64,000 nt of DNA from Annona cherimola. Taxonomy: Eukaryota > Streptophyta > Magnoliopsida > Magnoliales > Annonaceae. The stretch is taken from positions 55,910,012 to 55,974,011 of the forward strand of contig CM059971.1 of assembly GCA_030490835.1 (NCBI GenBank). The letters run 5' to 3'. Numbering within the stretch: position 1 is the first letter of the stretch; each line of letters starts with the position of its first letter. Of the stretch, positions 1 through 10,588 are shown piece after piece. The position numbers and the translations under genes were made by a program. The notes under the pieces were generated by a model that was not told where the DNA came from, did not search any database, and saw only the letters and a list, made by a program, of their open reading frames with translations.

Positions 1-3000
1 AAGGTGAGAAGGGGATAACACATCCATGGGATAAGTATCCATTAATTACCCTCAAAATGAGGTGGAAAAGGGGGATAAAATTTTGTTTAAATGGAAGGAG
101 AGAGAAGAGGCCAAGGGACGTCCATTTTTGGATGGTTAGAGAGAGAAAAAAATCTCTCAAAGGGGCAGCAGCTGGACGTGCCAAGGAGGAAGGAAAAGAA
201 AAAGAAAAAGAAGAGAAAAGAGAAGGAAAAGAGGAGAAGGCAAGAGAAGAGATCCAAGTTTGACAAGTTGGAAAGAGAAGACACCACTTCAAGTAAGTAT
301 TGAATCAAGTTTGATTCATTAATTTTTAAGTTTTTCAACTTCATTCATGGGTCATAAATTTAATCCATAAAGAACCCTAAATGATAAATTATGAAACCCT
401 TAATTAAGGTACTAAATGAGGAATGAATGAAAGGAGGAGATTCAAGTATTCAAGGAAGATAGAGATGAGGTTAGGGTTGATTTCAACCTATAAACCTAGC
501 TTGTTTTTTTCATAATTCCTCATTTATGTTGCTGTTTTAACCATGAATCATGTTTCGATTATAAATTATGTTTTCATGATTTATATATGTTGGATTGGGC
601 ATGATTTAAGTACCTTAGAAAGGTAAAACCTAAAGTTGACAACATGATGGAAATTCTACTCTTTTGAAATGAATATGGGGCATGAATTAAACCAACTAAT
701 GTGCAGTTGATTTAAAGGGTAAAATACCCTAAATTTAGGCCACATGGGACATCCAACATAAGGGTGGAAAGATATCCATAAATCTGAATTTTTATGGACC
801 CATGATGTGAATGTCCAAAGGGTGTCCAAAGGGTACCCAAACATGCGTGGAAAGTTGTTGATTTGGAGCAACTAATTTATGGACTTTGAATATGTGAAAT
901 TATACTAAATTTGGAATAACAAAAGTATGATTAAGGGCTAGAATTAAAGGTTTAAAAATCTATTTTGAAACACATGTCAAAAGGGGCGTTGAAAGTGGGA
1001 GAGAATGGTGCCAAAGTTGCTGTTTTGGAACCATATGATTGAGGAATTTTAATCCTATGAAAACATCCTAAATTATGTGCTAATTAAGTGGTTCAATTAA
1101 GCCACAAGGGAGGAAAAGTTGTTGTTTTGAAAAAGATTAAGAAACGCGTAACATATGTGTAGTAAGATGGGTGCACATAAAGGGATGTGTGTGGCTAAGA
1201 GGAGAAATGACTTATGTGATTTGCTAAAATGAAAAATGAATGAAAATGTGATAAAATGGGTGATTAAGGTGCTGTTTTAATGATATATTGAAATCTCAAA
1301 ATTTGAGATTAATATGTGAGGCCTAGACTATTAAATATGTGCCTAAAGTAAACACTTATGTGAGAAATGTGGAAAATAGATATTAAATGACAAATGGGAA
1401 GAAATGAGCTTCCATATGTTGTATAAATGAAATATTATTATACGTTTGAAAGTTTACCCTATATAAGTGTATTAAAAATGAAATGAATGAATATATAAGA
1501 TGATGTATAAGCTAGGTTGATGTGTATGAACACCCGACTTGAAAGACAAGTGGGTTAAATTAGTTTAACATAAGTCCGAATGGATTTATGTAGGTTAAAA
1601 ACCCTAGGGGATGAAAGAATTTGAAATTAATGCATATAAATGAAAAATTATTTCAATTTATCTAGGCAAAGGCAAGGACAAGTATGGAAGAAGGAGATTA
1701 AGGCTATCTCTGGTAAGTAAGCGAACTTTCCAAAATATTATTTTCCTCCTATGTATTGACATGATTGAATATGTTTATGATGATGTTTTTATGAATTTCT
1801 TACGAGTGGGCAAATACAAGTTTTGAAAACGATGGCTTTAATGAAAAGTCACAAGTTTTGAAAAGGATGACTTTAATGAAAAGCCTCAAGGATTGCTTCA
1901 TGGGAAGCAAACAATAATTTTTAAGATAATTATTTTATCACAAGTATTGCAAAGATTAGAAATGATTTATGATGATGATTTTAAGAATTTTCTACAAGCG
2001 AGTAAGTTCTTTATGATATTGTTTTCAAAAGGATTTTATAAGAAAAAAGGGAGTTTTGCCATTTTTTACAAAGCGGTATTTGCAAATAAGTTTTGAGTTT
2101 ACTCTTACGAGATTTTGGGGTAAACAACTATGTTTATGAAAGAAAAGAAAAAGGGATTTGGCTTTTATGAAAAGATTGGTTTCTTCATGCTAGAACATTT
2201 AAACATAAATAATGATTTAGACATGGTCCATATGTTTAAAATGATATTAGAAAAGTTTTGATTTTCTTTTGATAAGGAAATATGTTGAAAATCTCTTGAA
2301 GAAAGTTTATACGAATGTTATTAAAAGGGGTTAAGGATGGCCAACCAATAAGTTGATTTTATAAAATGATTTGATTTTGGGTGCTCAAATAGCATACAAA
2401 AGGCTATGCAAGCCTCTCTTTAAGCAAAAAATGACAAGAAGGATATGTCGACAAGGATATGATACTAGGGTGAATAAAAAGGAGATGATGCATTTGCATT
2501 ACCTTTGTGGGCAAAAGGCCCAGAAATGGAAACAAAGAAAATGCTAGAAAAAAACATGGTTTATTTTGAAAATTCAAAAGCTTTGAAGTTTCTTGATCAT
2601 AATGATTTTAAGATTTATTTTAAGAACCATTTTTAGAATAGATTATTCTCTCAAACATCTCAAATGCTTATCAAAATACTTTATTTAAAATATTTCTAAA
2701 AGTATTTAAGGGTCGTCATCCAAAAACTAGATTTCAAATGATAATTTGTCTTAAAGTGGGTGCGCTCACTTTACAAGTGACACGGACTGCGGTCTGTGAT
2801 GTTTTATTTTAAAATAATCTAAAAGGACACGGACTACGGTCTGTGATGTTTTTCAAGACGGTTTAAATAGACACGGGCTGCAGCTTGTGATGTTTTAAAC
2901 TGTCTATGATGTTTTAAGAGATCATGCTAGCATATAGACATCTATGATGATGATGTATGGTGCACAAATACAAAGAATAGGCAGGTTGTAGAGCACGGTT

Positions 3001-4489
3001 GGAGATAGACCGGGACCCACTCTACATATGGCCAAGTCGCTAAGGGATGACAGGAGGCCAGCGGCGCCCTCCCTGAGATGGGAAAAGATGAAGAAACAAC
3101 CATTAGGCTCATGTGCTGTTAATGATTCTCTTCCAAAAGGTAGACTTATTACTCGCTAAGTGTCACTACCGGATGGAGAAAAATGAATTTGCATATGTTT
3201 TGCTTTTGAAGAACTCAGAAAACTAGGGCATAAAAGCATTTATATGAAAAAGATTATCAGAAAAGGGATTTTATGAGCCTATGCAAAAAGATTGCCCTAA
3301 AAATAGGGCGTTTTACATAAAAAGTGTAAAAATCAAGGATGAGATGAAATGTTTTTACGCAAATGCTTTCATAAAAAAAAGATTATGTGTTTTTATCTTG
3401 TTTGCTATAAACAAGCCTCAAAATGGGGATTACGAAAAAAGTTTTATGTCTTATTTGCTATAAACAAGTTCCAAGATAAGGATTATAAAAAGGACTTATG
3501 CGGAAAAATAGTTTTGAACATAAAAATATCCATTACCGAAAAAAGACTTATGTGCAAAATGTTTTGGACATAAGAATGTCCATTGCCAAAAAGGATTTAT
3601 ATGAAAAGTGTGTTGGACATAAGAATGTCCGTTGCCACAAGGATTTATATGGAAAAAATTTTAGGACATATAAATGTCCATTGCCAAAGAAGGTTTATGT
3701 CAAAAATGTTGTAGGGCATAAAACGTCCACTTGCTAAAGAAATTTATGAGAAAAATGGTTTGGACGTAAAAACGTCAATCGGAAAAAGAAGGTTTTATGT
3801 AAAATGTCTTAGAATATTATAAATATTCACACAAGACTAAAGAAAATGGCCTAAAAAGGGTCAAATGCATATGTTTTGCCTTTGAAAGCCTAGACGTGAC
3901 ATTCAAAAGGTTTTAAAGATGTTTATGAAAATGCTTTAAAGGAAAGTCTTGCCCTAAAAGATAAAATATTTGCTTACTGAGTCATCACTCACGTTTTATT
4001 TTTCCAAACCTTAGACAGGTACCGAGAAGCTTGAGAGGTCGTGGACCTCAACATCTAAGGAAAGGTATAAGATGATATGCAAATGTGGGCTAAAATGATT
4101 AGCCGATGAATGAGATGGTATGCCTTAATATTTTAAGTTGATGTATGTGAACTTATTTAAGGTTCTAAGTTCTATGTGAACTGATGGTTGAATGTATGAA
4201 TGTATGGAATGAAAATGTTATGATTAGGTCAAGATGACCTTCAATGTAGAAGAGCAAGTTGAGATGTTATGAATGAAATACGCACTTGATATGTGCAATT
4301 GATTACGAGTGTATTGATGCAAAGAAATGAAATGATGATGGATAAAAGGAATGAAACAAAAAAAAAATTGGACGAGATCCAATTAAGAACCCACGCGTGA
4401 TCAAGGAAACAATCCTTATTCACAATTACCAATCGATAAGATCTTGGAGTAAGGCTCAGGATGTGACGTCTCGAGTTGGGGGTGCCACA
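1..4489 (+). repeat. Long non-coding LTR-like repeat, copy A (left end cut by window)
   Basis: No coding capacity is seen. The sequence aligns by eye with copies B (14690-32833, interrupted) and C (28298-31971). Shared landmarks are a purine-rich leader ending in a GTAAGTAT-like donor (about 292), an AGGCAAAGGCAAGG block (1664), repeated CACGGACT.CGGTCTGTGATG units (2782-2900), a CCAAGTCGCT..GCCCTCCCT block (3033-3080), TTGCTTACTGAGTCATCACTCACG (3971, two adjacent blocks) and a final CCAATTAAGAACCC..GATCTTGGAGTAAGG block. It ends GGGGGTGCCACA at 4489, a typical CA end of plant LTRs. The layout resembles the very long LTRs of Ty3/gypsy chromoviruses (Tekay/Del type), but no internal domain is linked to it. 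By alignment with copy B, roughly 1.2 kb of its 5' part lies before the window. Confidence 0.6.
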
Positions 4490-6335
4490 GTTTAAAGCAC
4501 CAACCCTTAGCAACGACGCCAAAACTTAATGAGCCGCATATATGTCTAATTAAAATGCTCGTTTTAATGCAAATATACGTGTCGATAAAGTAGTAAAGTG
4601 TGAGTAGAGTATCGTTTCCACTAGAATTGTGTTAAATGGAGTAGTACCTTAAATTCAATTATCTAAAGTGAATTGGTAAAATTGAATAAAATTTGTATTC
4701 AAAGAACTAAATTCTAACTAAATTAAGGAAAACAGTAAATGATTACGATGAGATAGCTACTGATGTGGCTATCTTGAGATGATTAAGATGAATAAGAGTA
4801 TGAATTCATTGACTCATAGGTATGGCATATTGGTTCAATTTTAAGTTAGTTATGCAGAGATTACTAATCTAGGTTTATTTATATTAATATATACTTTCCA
4901 AAATGTACAAACCTAACCTTATTTTAGTTATTTGTTATGTTCCCATGCAACTAAGTAAAACAAAGTGATAACCACATAACCTAATCATGATTACACGGGT
5001 TAATAGGTATATTCTTATCCATATTAACATCCAACTCACACAGCAGCCGGAAAACTTGTGTCTTATATATGAATCTCATTCAAATTCTATTTTTCAAAGC
5101 ATAAATTTGAATATTCAATCAACCTTTAAGGTTACAAAGCTTATAAATGCATTAAGCATGATATATAAGAATAATCCCATACAACGAAAGTTATAACACA
5201 ACATAAGGAAATCAGATAACATAATCTAAGATATCAAATCCTTCATATCTCCCACCGCGGGAAATTTCAACCCCATAAACGTGACTTTAAATCCCTTTAA
5301 AATCAAGTTTACAATCATTCTAAGCAAGAAAAATAACAAAAAATAAAAAGAGAGATAAAAAAAGGAGATGAAACTCTTTATAGGGTAGTAAATTGCTTGA
5401 ATCTCTACTTGATTCACCCTCTAGCCTTGAAGCTTAAGTTTTTCTCCTTTTCCACAACAGCCATGAGCTCTAGGGATTCTATTTAGCAAACCCTAAAAGA
5501 TATATTTATACCCCCCACGAGTTGAAATGAATCATGTGTGAAAATCCACATGTGCGAGAATTAGTGTCGCAGTGCTAGCAAACGAGGTCGTGGTTCTAGG
5601 CTTTCTAGAAGCTAAACTATAAAGAGAATTCTGGAAAATTCCTATTGGTGGCAGAGTGAGGTTAGGGCGCCAGAATTGAGGCTGAGGTGCCAATCTTGCT
5701 AGATTGAAAAACATTTATGCTTGCATTGCAATTTCCTCTTTCCATTCCATCCACTTTAGCACATAATCTAAGAAAAAATTACCTTATTTTGCCTACAACA
5801 AAAGCTAAAATAAGTAAATGCAATCCTAAATGATCTAATGCAATTACTACCAAGTTAAAATGACATGATTTACATGGATTTCAACTCAAAATGCATGAAT
5901 GTAGAAGCAATGAAAATTAATAAAAACCTAGGTAAATTCTCATAATTTTCTTGAATTAGCATAAAAGCTAAGTGCAAAATGAGTCTTGATAAATCTAATT
6001 TTATAAAGTTGTTAGTTATCAAAATAGAACTATTATAGTGTAGTCTTAAGTTAAGGGACTCATTACTCTCAACTATTTAATTATCTCCTCAAAAAACATC
6101 CATTAGTACTGCCCTGTAATAGTTGTAGTATCTAGTTTAGTTCTTTCCTTTTGAGTCTTTTTTAATGATAAAATTCACTCAATCGATTAATTTGTAAGCG
6201 GCAAGTGGAATCTTTGGTTGCATTATGTTTAGCTTTCCTTCCTCGTGGGATCGACGCTTTACTCACTTTATATTACTCGATTTGACACGTATACTTGCGT
6301 AAAAGTAAACAAGTTAATTTGACATATACTTTGCT
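4490..6335 (-). repeat. Athila/Tat-like LTR segment with inverted ends
   Basis: The left edge carries the complement of a tRNA-Asp primer site followed by a segment reading ATACGTGTCGATAAAGTAG and GAGTATCGTTTCCAC (4573-4621). This is the usual 3' end of Athila/Tat/Ogre LTRs, here on the minus strand. A TATAAATATA-like box on the minus strand (about 5500-5512) is consistent with an LTR promoter in that direction. The right edge (6246-6300) holds the reverse complement of the left motif (GTGGGATCGACGCTTTACTC and GACACGTATACTTGCG). The unit therefore has inverted ends of roughly 60 bp, unusual for a simple LTR. No coding domain is seen. It may be one LTR with symmetric ends or two LTR fragments head to head. 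Confidence 0.45.
4504..4521 (-). other. Primer-binding-site-like sequence (tRNA-Asp)
   Basis: On the minus strand this reads TGGCGTCGTTGCTAAGGG, one base from the TGGCGCCGTTGCC core of the tRNA-Asp primer site of Athila/Tat Ty3/gypsy elements. It lies between the minus-strand LTR end and copy A. Only about 15 bp of internal sequence remain beside it, so the internal region of this element is missing. Confidence 0.5.
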
Positions 6336-6498
6336 CATTACTTATACATAATTATAGTTTCTCAATATTTAAGAAACACTAGTAGAAAATATTTTAAAAA
6401 TGTCAAAATCTATTTTAAATGAGATATGCTTTACTAACTTATCTTAATAAAGTTACACTATGTTTACTCATGCTTTGTTTTAGTAGGAGCCCGATCGC

Positions 6499-6540
6499 AT
6501 GTGCCTGGGAGTATGCAGCGCTGCATGCTCCAGGGCGCAT
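6499..6540. other. Long loopless hairpin (imperfect palindrome)
   Basis: The sequence is centred at 6519/6520 (GCAGC|GCTGC). The two 21-nt arms pair almost completely, with one G-T pair near the centre and small bulges near 6507 and 6535. The outer arm CAGGGCGCAT (6531-6540) recurs inverted just before the caulimovirid primer site (ATGCGCCCCAG, 6912-6922). It lies in the stretch where a caulimovirid leader would sit, so it may be a leader stem-loop. A fold-back element is an alternative. Confidence 0.4.
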
Positions 6541-6659
6541 ACACCCTTTTTTATTTTTTTTAAATTTTTTTTATAAAAATGTTAATATAAATGTATATAA
6601 CATGTGTATAAATTTTTACCATTTTTGGAGTATTTTAGATATTTATATTTTATTTTTGA

Positions 6660-6901
6660 AAATCAGTGGAATTTTAAGAGAACTGAAACATGAAATAATT
6701 AGTAATTTAGAAAAAATAATCGAAAATTTAAACAAAACTATTGACATTATTGATTTATTAAACCAAATAGAACAGTTAGGAAGTCGATCATTAGTAACAA
6801 AATTAGAAGAAATCAAAAATACGATAGAGATAGAAGCATCTGGTTTAGTAGTTTTGAAAAATCATCTATATGAGCTTAAATTTGTAAAAATAGAAGGATA
6901 A
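6660..6901 (+). pseudogene. ORF segment upstream of the viral primer site, probably viral
   Basis: This is the end of a longer open frame (6419-6901); only the last 75-80 codons look like real coding sequence. They are rich in I, L, E, N and K, with heptad-like spacing that suggests a helical or coiled-coil tail. Base composition matches the caulimovirid ORFs downstream. The stop lies 24 bp before the primer site. It could be the end of a viral ORF from a tandem copy, because the primer site marks the start of caulimovirid maps, or an unrelated ORF. I do not recognise a family. Confidence 0.35.
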
Positions 6902-6924
6902 AACAAAGAGAATGCGCCCCAGAA

Positions 6925-6938
6925 TGGTATCAGAGCGG
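6925..6938 (+). other. Primer-binding site for initiator tRNA-Met (caulimovirid)
   Basis: TGGTATCAGAGCGG begins at 6925. TGGTATCAGAGC is the complement of the 3' end of plant initiator tRNA-Met, used by caulimovirids and many retrotransposons to prime minus-strand DNA. The first small ORF starts 18 bp later and a movement-protein ORF lies 1.4 kb downstream with no LTR in between. That layout fits a caulimovirid better than an LTR element. Confidence 0.75.
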
Positions 6939-6955
6939 TTATTTAAACCAGTTGC

Positions 6956-7260
6956 ATGAATCAAGATAAGAAAATTAAAATTAAATATAAAAATATATCT
7001 AAAATAGTTATTGATATTAAAGGAAACCAAAAAGTGGTAACTAAACATAAGGTAAAAAATAAACATATCAGTAAACAAATTCAAGAAACAGTTAAAAAAA
7101 TCCAATTAATAGATATATACAAAAATATATATTTCAAAATTCCCATAAAAATAAAATTGAGAAGTTAAACTATGAACAAAAAGAAAGACTTTTATTAAAA
7201 CAACTCCCTGATTATAAAACTTTCGAAGATAGTAATTGGATAGAAACATACTATGAATAA
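6956..7260 (+). pseudogene. First small ORF of endogenous caulimovirid (frame-broken)
   Basis: The ORF opens 18 bp after the primer site and runs 70 codons to 7168. It is very rich in Lys and Ile, suggesting a basic, perhaps nucleic-acid-binding protein. From about 7140 the coding-like signal continues in another frame to a stop at 7258-7260. That stop overlaps the ATG of the next ORF at 7253. Overlapping stop and start codons are usual where caulimovirid ORFs are translated in succession from one RNA. The simplest reading is one ORF of about 100 codons broken by a frameshift near 7140. No family is recognised from sequence; position suggests the first small ORF of a badnavirus/tungrovirus-like genome. 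Confidence 0.5.
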
Positions 7261-7498
7261 TAATCCAGATCTAAATGATCAAACTGAAATAGTAAATAAT
7301 ATATACATATTAAAGTTAACAGACTACTTAGAATTAAAATCTTTTAAACAAATAATACGAGAAACTATATTACAAATGGAGACTCAATTACCTTATATAC
7401 AAAATAATATTGAAAACTTCAAATTAAAAATAAGCTTATATAAACATATTGAAATATGGCTAAACACAGCTTTAGAAATTAATAATGGCAAGAAATAA
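7253..7498 (+). CDS. Small caulimovirid ORF, 81 residues (paralogue a)
   Basis: The 81-codon ORF starts inside the end of the previous ORF and overlaps the next by 14 nt. It has no membrane segment or Cys/His motif and is mostly helical in composition. Residues 10-45 look related to residues 8-43 of the next ORF, with a shared pattern of E-I, I-L-x-L-x-D, F-x-x-x-I-R and a later M/L-E, so the pair may be an old tandem duplication. The function is unknown; the small ORFs of badna- and tungroviruses include virion-associated coiled-coil proteins. As part of an integrated fragment it is probably not expressed. Confidence 0.45.
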   Translation: MNNNPDLNDQTEIVNNIYILKLTDYLELKSFKQIIRETILQMETQLPYIQNNIENFKLKISLYKHIEIWLNTALEINNGKK

Positions 7499-7697
7499 CG
7501 ATTTCCAATATCATATTGAAATAATAGGAAACCTCAGAATATTAAATCTAAATGATAGAATATGTACTTATGCATTTAGAAATTTAATAAGAAATCAAAT
7601 TCGAATATTAGAAAATACAATAAGAACTTCAACTGATATTTATGAAATAACAGATTCTAGATTAAGAAAAATAATATTTGAAAGTATAGAAACTTGA
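7485..7697 (+). CDS. Small caulimovirid ORF, 70 residues (paralogue b)
   Basis: Its ATG lies within the last codons of the preceding ORF (14-nt overlap), a compact arrangement typical of caulimovirids. The 70-residue product resembles the preceding ORF product in its first 45 residues, as described there. I see no catalytic, zinc-binding or membrane motif. It ends in an intact stop at 7695-7697, 32 bp before the next ATG. The family is not recognised. Confidence 0.45.
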   Translation: MARNNDFQYHIEIIGNLRILNLNDRICTYAFRNLIRNQIRILENTIRTSTDIYEITDSRLRKIIFESIET

Positions 7698-7729
7698 TTA
7701 TCATTAATTATTGAAATAAGATTCACCCC

Positions 7730-8029
7730 ATGAAGAAAATAGAATACTTAGACTTAGCAATAAAACAAAAAACAAGTAAATTAATTATGGCAGAAGAGTT
7801 TGAACTAAAATGCAACTTTTCACTAAAACATACAAATCACTGTCTTCACAGTAATAATAATGAATATAACATGATAATTGATATAATAATAAATTTATCA
7901 GAAAATCTAAAAGAGTTACATAATAAGATAATTAATGCAGTAAAAAATATGAAAAAACTATTAGAAACCAGGAACAATAAAATAATTCAAATAAACGAAA
8001 AATCTAGAATACATAAAAAACCAAAATAA
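7730..8029 (+). CDS. Small caulimovirid ORF, 99 residues, coiled-coil-like
   Basis: The 99-codon ORF is rich in Lys, Asn and Ile. Residues 45-80 have heptad-like hydrophobic spacing and the C-terminal 20 residues are strongly basic. A coiled-coil segment followed by a basic tail is the layout of the badnavirus ORF2 protein and the caulimovirus virion-associated protein, which bind nucleic acid and virions. The match here is in layout, not in recognisable sequence. It lies just before the large-ORF start, the position of ORF2 in badnavirus maps. Confidence 0.45.
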   Translation: MKKIEYLDLAIKQKTSKLIMAEEFELKCNFSLKHTNHCLHSNNNEYNMIIDIIINLSENLKELHNKIINAVKNMKKLLETRNNKIIQINEKSRIHKKPK

Positions 8030-8171
8030 TGAGTTGATAGAAAAACACCAAATACATAATGTTAGAACTATTGAACCAAATTCTAATAATACAAAATTAG
8101 AACAAATTATACAAGAAATTAAAAACGTTGACAGATTAACAAAAGAAATAAAGTTCTTATTAGAATAAAAA

Positions 8172-8778
8172 ATGATAGAATTGGAATTACAAGAAGACTA
8201 TAAACTAGCGTTGAAAGAAGCTAATAAAATACATAACGATCCATTAGGATTAACTGCATATGAAGGAAAAACACCAGCAGATGTAACTTACCCTAGAATA
8301 TTTAATACACAAACAATTTTATCGACATTAATATGTGAAAAAACTTAATAAACTAGATAAGAAAATAAACTCACTAGAAGAAAAAGACAATATTAAAAAG
8401 AAAAAGTATAAAGAAATTCATTTGGGACTAGTATTAATAGGAGTACAAGGACTACACAATAGTGGTAGTGGAGCTAAAACCTTAGTATGTTTATATGATG
8501 AAAGAATAACTTATTTAAAGCAATCAATTATAGGAAGCTTTGAAATCGATATGAATGAAAAAGGAGCAATAGTTTACTTCCTACCAGATTTTGTTATGAA
8601 TACAAATGAAATGATAGAAAAAATAAAAATAGGAATAAAAACTTTAGGATATAATATGGAACCTGGAAGTAAAAATTTAAGAATAACTACAGGATTCATA
8701 AGAAAGTTACAAGAACATAGTAACGTTAGATATGGTTTATTAAAAATACTTAGATGGTGTAACATTAAAGTTTCTTAG
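8172..8778 (+). pseudogene. Endogenous caulimovirid polyprotein start with movement-protein domain (broken, truncated)
   Basis: Coding sequence starts at the ATG at 8172 and runs 57 codons in one frame to a stop at 8343-8345. Those residues resemble the leader region of badnavirus ORF3, with a Y..AL start and a later G.P.D patch. From about 8335 the sequence continues in another frame for 147 codons. This second part begins with a charged coiled-coil-like stretch and then matches the N-terminal half of the caulimovirid 30K-type movement protein, from IHLGLVLIGVQGLH on. That family moves virions between cells by modifying plasmodesmata. Coding similarity stops at 8778; no capsid, protease or reverse transcriptase follows. 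One frameshift and the truncation make this a dead relic. Confidence 0.75.
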
Positions 8779-8902
8779 TCCACCTTGATGATGAATCCAA
8801 ATTTAGTTTACTTAATCAACATATTAACAAAAATATTTAGTTCACCTAATTCATTTAAATCATATATTTAAACAATAAACCATAGATTCTTCCAAATTAT
8901 AT

Positions 8903-9174
8903 GGTGTGTTTGGGAAGTGATATAACTTTGTATGAAAATTTTTTAAATTGGTAGAAATTGATGTGATATGATAAGTATAATGATGAGAAGTAAAAAGAAT
9001 AAAGTTAAAATAAATAGGTTAGTTGTATAGATAATTGTGTAGAAATGATTAAAAAGTATGATAGTTGTATGGAAAAATGTAAAAAAATTAAAAAATAGAT
9101 TAGTTGTGGAGATTGAAAAATTTTAGATAGAAAAGTTTTAATTTGAAAGGTTTTTGTGTTTACCAAACACACTC
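8903..9174. mobile_element. Tourist-like MITE, copy 1
   Basis: The element starts GGTGTGTTTGG and ends CCAAACACACTC, giving inverted ends. Its interior (GTGATATGATA, GTAGAAATGATTAAAAAG, AGTTGTGGAG) is shared with copies at 10589, 47662, 47894 (inverted), 48239 and, more weakly, 49769. It is about 270 bp and AT-rich with no ORF. The flanks TAT/ATA are a poor target duplication, so the superfamily rests on copies 10589 and 47894, which have TTA duplications. Confidence 0.7.
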
Positions 9175-9798
9175 ATATTATGAAAAATTCTTCCAATATT
9201 TTTGGGATTCATAGAAAATATTTTTTAAGGAAAATCAATGTCTTATAATGGTTTTTTATGATTCTATATTTAACATCTAAATCATCTAAAATATTATTTT
9301 TATATTCTTATTATTATATTCTAAATTATCTAAGATGGCTATAAGTATTTTTCATAATTTATATATTATTATATATTTTTAACATGTAATTATTTACCGT
9401 TTATCATAAAAATGAAGGATCCATTCTTACCTTGACTTTCGGGGTGTGTTTGGGAAGTAATTTGAAAAAATATATTTTAAAATATGAAGTATTTATTAAA
9501 TTTAACATTTCTTGTTTTATCATGCTACAAAAAATAATTTTCATTAGAAACTTACACTTTATCGAGAAAATAACATATTTTGATAGTATATACATATAAC
9601 TATTAAAATTTTTAACAATACATGTCATAAATATAATAATAAGATATTTGTCAAAAATATAATACATAAAAGTTTGCAATAAATATAATTTTTAAATCAT
9701 ATATAAATATCGTAGATAATAAATTATTTAGATTTTTAAAATATATGTTTCTCAATAAAAACCTAAGAGTGTATATGAAGCCTCAATGTTTATTTAAA
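9175..9798. other. AT-rich stretch with a MITE-end fragment
   Basis: No gene is seen. A GGGGTGTGTTTGGGAAGT end of the local MITE family occurs at 9440 without its partner, so a truncated copy lies here. Confidence 0.5.
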
Positions 9799-9806
9799 TA
9801 TTGAAT

Positions 9807-9920
9807 CCTTCCGTGAACTTTGACATAGCCCAATTAATTTCGCGTCTAGGAGTGTGTAGCTATTATTCAAGGTTTGATCCCTATGAGGAGCGTTGTCTTG
9901 CTTGATGTAATAAAAAAATG
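9807..9920 (+). mobile_element. tRNA-derived SINE
   Basis: The 114-bp unit is flanked by direct repeats TATTGAAT (9799-9806 and 9921-9928). It contains a B-box-like GGTTTGATCC (9871-9880) and a looser A-box-like region about 40 bp upstream (ACATAGCCCAATTAATTTCG, 9823-9842). It ends in a short A-rich tail. This is the layout of a pol III-transcribed plant SINE moved by a LINE. The 8-bp duplication in AT-rich DNA is weak evidence alone; the internal boxes add support. Confidence 0.5.
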
Positions 9921-9928
9921 TATTGAAT

Positions 9929-10585
9929 TATTACCTTTTAGAGTAGAATCATTATCTTTTTAATTAGTATAGTAAATCCAACAATTTGATTGAAATGAGT
10001 TTTGATAGCATGTTAAAACAAAAATATTAAACAAACTTATAAATAAGCTTTTGTTTAATAACCAAGGTGGGCACAAAATTGAGCAGCATATTATACTAGT
10101 ACCAAATACATATGAACTACATTGCTATTAATTGATATTAAATATTTATATATAAATTTTTTATCATAAATACACAAGAGGATTTATTAAAAGGTAAAAT
10201 AAATATTTGTATAAAATTAGATATTTAAACAGTAACTCTTTCTTATATTAGCCAAACTGGCCCTAGGCTATCCAAACAATTGCCTTTTCTAATATTTTAG
10301 CTAAACCAGCCCCAAGTTGCATAACATTTTATACCTAAAGGCCCTAAACAAAAGATTTTCTTTAAAAGAAAATTATAGACATGATATCATTGTTAGTAAA
10401 ATGAGATTAACATTAAAAGACATGACCCAACTAGCCATTACTTATCCGAGTTCAAAAATGACTAAATATTCTTGTTTTTAAAAATTTTAAAAATATATAC
10501 ATGTTCAAATACATACAGATTAATAATTTTATAAAACAAAAATAATAAAAAATAGATTTTTTAAGCCTGCTAAGTGATCAATTAT
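9929..10585. other. No gene seen
   Basis: AT-rich DNA with no ORF of interest and no repeat end that I can place. Confidence 0.5.
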
Positions 10586-10588
10586 TTA

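Noticed and set aside
57..344. Three overlapping frames on both strands in a purine-rich block
   Set aside because: Low-complexity Lys/Glu/Arg (or Phe/Leu/Ser) translation of a GGAAAAG-rich leader in a non-coding LTR; the same block in copies B and C does not keep a frame.
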